43,369 bases of DNA from Flammeovirgaceae bacterium UBA5008 (GTDB lineage: Bacteria; Bacteroidota; Bacteroidia; Cytophagales; Cyclobacteriaceae), in contig DGYK01000047.1 of the NCBI GenBank assembly GCA_002398365.1, positions 1 to 43,369 of the forward strand, read 5' to 3'. Under the pieces are notes generated by a model. It searched no databases, had not been told where the DNA came from, and saw only the letters and a program-made list of their open reading frames with translations. Numbering within the stretch: position 1 is the stretch's first letter; every line of letters begins with the position of its first letter. Of the stretch, positions 41,109 through 43,369 are shown piece by piece. The position numbers and the translations under genes are program-made.

Positions 41109-42371
41109 ATGAAAATCCTGATCCAATCGGCTAAGATTATTTCGAAAGGTTCACCCCATCATCTTAAAAAGCGGAACGTGCTCATTAACTCCGGCCGTAT
41201 TGCGGAAATAGGAGATAAGAATTTTCAAGCTGATAAAGTGATTGATGCTGAGGGGATGGTGTTAAGTGCAGGTTGGATGGATTTGGGAGCTTATTGCGGA
41301 GATCCCGGCTTGGAACATAAAGAAGATTTGGTTTCCGTTGGCAAGGCAGCGGCTGCCGGAGGATTTACAGAAGTAGTTTTGTTGCCCAACACCCAACCGA
41401 CTGTTCAATCGAAAAACGAAGTCAGTTATATCACGCAGAACAATCCTTCCCGGTTGGTGCAGCTTCACCCCATGGCAGCTGTGACTAAAAGCTGTAAAGG
41501 AGAAGAGCTCACAGAAATGATTGATTTGCATGAAGCGGGAGCAATAGCTTTTTCGGATGGATTAAAATCCATATGGCATACCGATTTATTCCTGAAAGCG
41601 TTGCAATACCTGCAGAAATTCAATGGAGTATTGATCGATCATCCTGAAGATAAGTGGTTGAGCCTGTTTGGTCAGATGCATGAAGGTATTACCAGTACGG
41701 CATTAGGTTTGAAAGGAATACCACGCATTGCGGAGGAAGTGGCTGTCCGCAAGAATCTGGAATTGCTGGAATATGCCGGAGGACGTTTACATATTGCTCA
41801 TATTTCTACGGCACGTTCGGTGGAAATGATTCGGGCGGCTAAGAAAAAGGGATTGCAGGTAACCTGCGGCATCACCGGCTATCAAGCTTTGTTGGATGAC
41901 AGTTCACTCAATGATTTTGATACCAATTATAAACTAAGCCCTCCCTTACGGGAAAAATCAGATAATGATGCGTTGATCAAAGGATTGAAAGAAGGCGTTA
42001 TTGATATTCTTACAACCGGACACTTGCCCCAAGATGATGAAAGCAAATTACTTGAGTTTGATCAGGCAGATGTAGGGATGATCAACTTGCAGACCTTTGC
42101 TTCGCAAATAGCTTCACTGAGTAAATCAGTGGAGATGGAAACATTGATTGAGAAAGTAACAAGCGCTCCGCGTGCTCTCCTAAATATGGAAGTGCCGAAG
42201 ATAGAAGAAGAGGCCAAAGCCAATTTGACTTTGTTTGATCCAAACGCGGAGTGGACGTTTACCGCCAAATCAAATCTGTCAAAGTCGAAGAACTCACCAT
42301 GGATTGAAAAAGAATTGAAAGGCAGGGCTGTAGCGGTATTTAATAATAATAAACACTGGTTGGATGTTTAA
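41109..42371 (+). CDS. Dihydroorotase-like protein lacking catalytic residues
   Basis: A 420-residue amidohydrolase-fold protein in the PyrC/DHOase family. Fold landmarks remain: VLSAGWMDLG (51-60), PGLEHKED (66-73), AGAIAFSD (143-150), DHPED (177-181) and HIAHIST (228-234). The metal HxH after the first strand has become GAY (60-62) and the following Arg has become Gly64. The usual TPHH is TGYQ (256-259), and the catalytic D in TDHAPH is G304 (TTGHLPQ), with the last His changed to Gln308. It most resembles the non-catalytic PyrC-prime type that supports aspartate transcarbamoylase in some bacteria. No pyrB gene is in view. Confidence 0.85.
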   Translation: MKILIQSAKIISKGSPHHLKKRNVLINSGRIAEIGDKNFQADKVIDAEGMVLSAGWMDLGAYCGDPGLEHKEDLVSVGKAAAAGGFTEVVLLPNTQPTVQSKNEVSYITQNNPSRLVQLHPMAAVTKSCKGEELTEMIDLHEAGAIAFSDGLKSIWHTDLFLKALQYLQKFNGVLIDHPEDKWLSLFGQMHEGITSTALGLKGIPRIAEEVAVRKNLELLEYAGGRLHIAHISTARSVEMIRAAKKKGLQVTCGITGYQALLDDSSLNDFDTNYKLSPPLREKSDNDALIKGLKEGVIDILTTGHLPQDDESKLLEFDQADVGMINLQTFASQIASLSKSVEMETLIEKVTSAPRALLNMEVPKIEEEAKANLTLFDPNAEWTFTAKSNLSKSKNSPWIEKELKGRAVAVFNNNKHWLDV

Positions 42372-42906
42372 GAGTTGGTCGCCACTGGCACGTATTTCGG
42401 CTCGCAATGGCTTGATTGCGGGATTGCTAGGTTTCGTATTGCTACTCGGGTTGTATTTTATGGGTAAGCATCCGTTTTTGTTTCCCATTTACTTCGATTT
42501 TCGTTTGTTTTTATTTGGTATTTTTTTAGTGATCACCTTACGTGAAATCCGCGATAATCAAGAGGGGATTTTGTTTTTCTGGCAAGGCATGATTGCTTGT
42601 TTTCTCTTCACGATTTTGTTTGCCGCCATTTCAAGCGGATTGATTGGCATTTACGCTTGGTTGAATCCGGCTTTTTTGCAGAATTATATTACCACCGCTA
42701 TTGAACAAATGAAATCAATTCCGGAAGAGGCGATTAAGCAAATAGGAAAAGATGTATATGAAAGTAATTTAAAGGCACTTCCTGCTACTAATGGGCTTGA
42801 TATGTCTTTTCACTATCTATGGCAGAGCTTTATTATCAGCTTTTTTTTAAGCATTATAATATCCGTAATTTTAAGACGTCAACCACCGATTGATTCCAAG
42901 GAATGA
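42364..42906 (+). CDS. DUF4199 membrane protein (first of two)
   Basis: A 180-residue inner-membrane protein with four helices (about 15-35, 46-60, 70-95 and 150-168) separated by a periplasmic-looking loop (about 98-145). The pattern (four TM, LREIRDNQEG, then FWQGM) fits DUF4199, a family mostly from Bacteroidota with no known function. The start overlaps the dihydroorotase-like stop by 8 bases, and its own stop overlaps the next start (ATGA), so the three are one operon. Confidence 0.85.
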   Translation: MFKSWSPLARISARNGLIAGLLGFVLLLGLYFMGKHPFLFPIYFDFRLFLFGIFLVITLREIRDNQEGILFFWQGMIACFLFTILFAAISSGLIGIYAWLNPAFLQNYITTAIEQMKSIPEEAIKQIGKDVYESNLKALPATNGLDMSFHYLWQSFIISFFLSIIISVILRRQPPIDSKE

Positions 42907-43369
42907 CAGAGCTAATCGATACCAAACGGCCTTCCATTCTTCTCTTATCCTTGAAGTTTGGTTTGTTGTGTGCAGTCTCAGCGATAGGGGTGTTTTTTAT
43001 AACAATTGCCACTGGCGATAATCCATTTGAAGGCGGGCCAAAAAGTTGGTTGTCTACAGTATTTGCAGTGCTCATTGTAGCTTTGGCGCATCAGAGTTAT
43101 AAAAAGAACGGAACTGGTTTTATGGCATACAGCGAAGCGTTTGGTATAGCCTTTTTAATTCTTTCCATTTCGATAATAGTTAGTGGTACATTTATTTATG
43201 TCTATTCAACTCAAATTGAACCTAATTTAGTGAGTGATATTTGGACGAAAGCACAATCGGAAATGGAGAAATCGGGTCAGAAAGAAAGTGCTGATTTCGC
43301 CTTGGGTTTTGCAAAAAAGTTCTTTTGGGCATTTTATTTTGCTGGCCGTTTTATTGGCGCTCTGATCAC
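42903..43369 (+). CDS. DUF4199 membrane protein (second, truncated by window end)
   Basis: The first 155 codons of a gene that continues past the window. It has four-TM-type sequence: LLLSLKFGLLCAVSAIGVFF, then STVFAVLIVALAHQSYKKNG, then FGIAFLILSISIIVSGTFIY, then a membrane segment near AFYFAGRFIGALI. It contains the same turn as DUF4199 (HQSYKKNGTGFMAYSEAF) and is a paralogue of the preceding gene, to which it is coupled by an ATGA overlap. It is complete at the 5' end and partial only because the window ends. Confidence 0.85.
   Translation, partial: MTELIDTKRPSILLLSLKFGLLCAVSAIGVFFITIATGDNPFEGGPKSWLSTVFAVLIVALAHQSYKKNGTGFMAYSEAFGIAFLILSISIIVSGTFIYVYSTQIEPNLVSDIWTKAQSEMEKSGQKESADFALGFAKKFFWAFYFAGRFIGALI

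Overview
The window looks like chromosome of a Bacteroidota bacterium, most likely of the Cytophagales or a related order. This is inferred from the gldA-gldF-gldG ABC transporter genes next to dnaN, the BatA-type protein, two DUF4199 proteins, a TlpA/DUF4369 thioredoxin, and promoters that fit the TTG-N17..23-TAnnTTTG pattern of this phylum. No rRNA, CRISPR array, prophage or intact insertion sequence was found. Most genes are ordinary core or household genes, so the unusual signals sit mainly in non-coding DNA.

Layout. 1-1330: a TolC-type outer-membrane efflux gene with its promoter. 1330-3040: mostly non-coding, holding one small Bacteroidota-type hypothetical gene (2209-2712). Downstream of that gene is a roughly 320-bp array in which (A/T)ATC words recur every ~10.5 bp, with an 84-bp higher-order period. 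Upstream is a 22-bp tandem repeat. 3040-7115 (minus): a lipoprotein, then an ion-transport cluster (CaCA Na+/Ca2+ exchanger, CorA, MscS). 7309-10304: polyprenyl diphosphate synthase, a hypothetical, and a TlpA-like thioredoxin. 10432-14691: gldA-gldF-gldG plus a DUF4340 gene as an overlapping operon, followed by a secreted protein, dnaN, nitronate monooxygenase, a HAD phosphatase and a VF530-type protein. 18590-22648 (minus): FAD-linked oxidase, DUF1080 lipoprotein and asparagine synthetase. 22673-25416: an NlpC/P60 hydrolase, then on the minus strand pspA-like, terD-like, terD-like, a compact membrane-stress cassette.

25417-30830: a small secreted protein, a REP-like patch with a RAYT transposase remnant, an operon of alpha/beta hydrolase, ECF sigma factor and four-TM protein, aspartylglucosaminidase-like and CutC genes, a GIY-YIG protein, and tRNA-Ala(GGC) beside a broken copy of the same tRNA's 5' half. 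30886-38331: an MDMPI-type protein, two HtrA-like proteases (one apparently cytoplasmic, one membrane-anchored), an unknown helical protein, a lone receiver domain, ALDH7-type aldehyde dehydrogenase and Hsp20. 38508-43369: an orphan ExbD diverging from BatA-like, dihydroorotase-like and two DUF4199 genes, the last cut by the window edge. The dihydroorotase-like protein has lost several catalytic residues and is probably a pseudoenzyme.

The best candidates for something undescribed are the helically phased array at 1696-2030 together with its neighbouring gene, then the PspA/TerD cassette, the hydrolase-sigma-membrane operon, and the pseudo-dihydroorotase.
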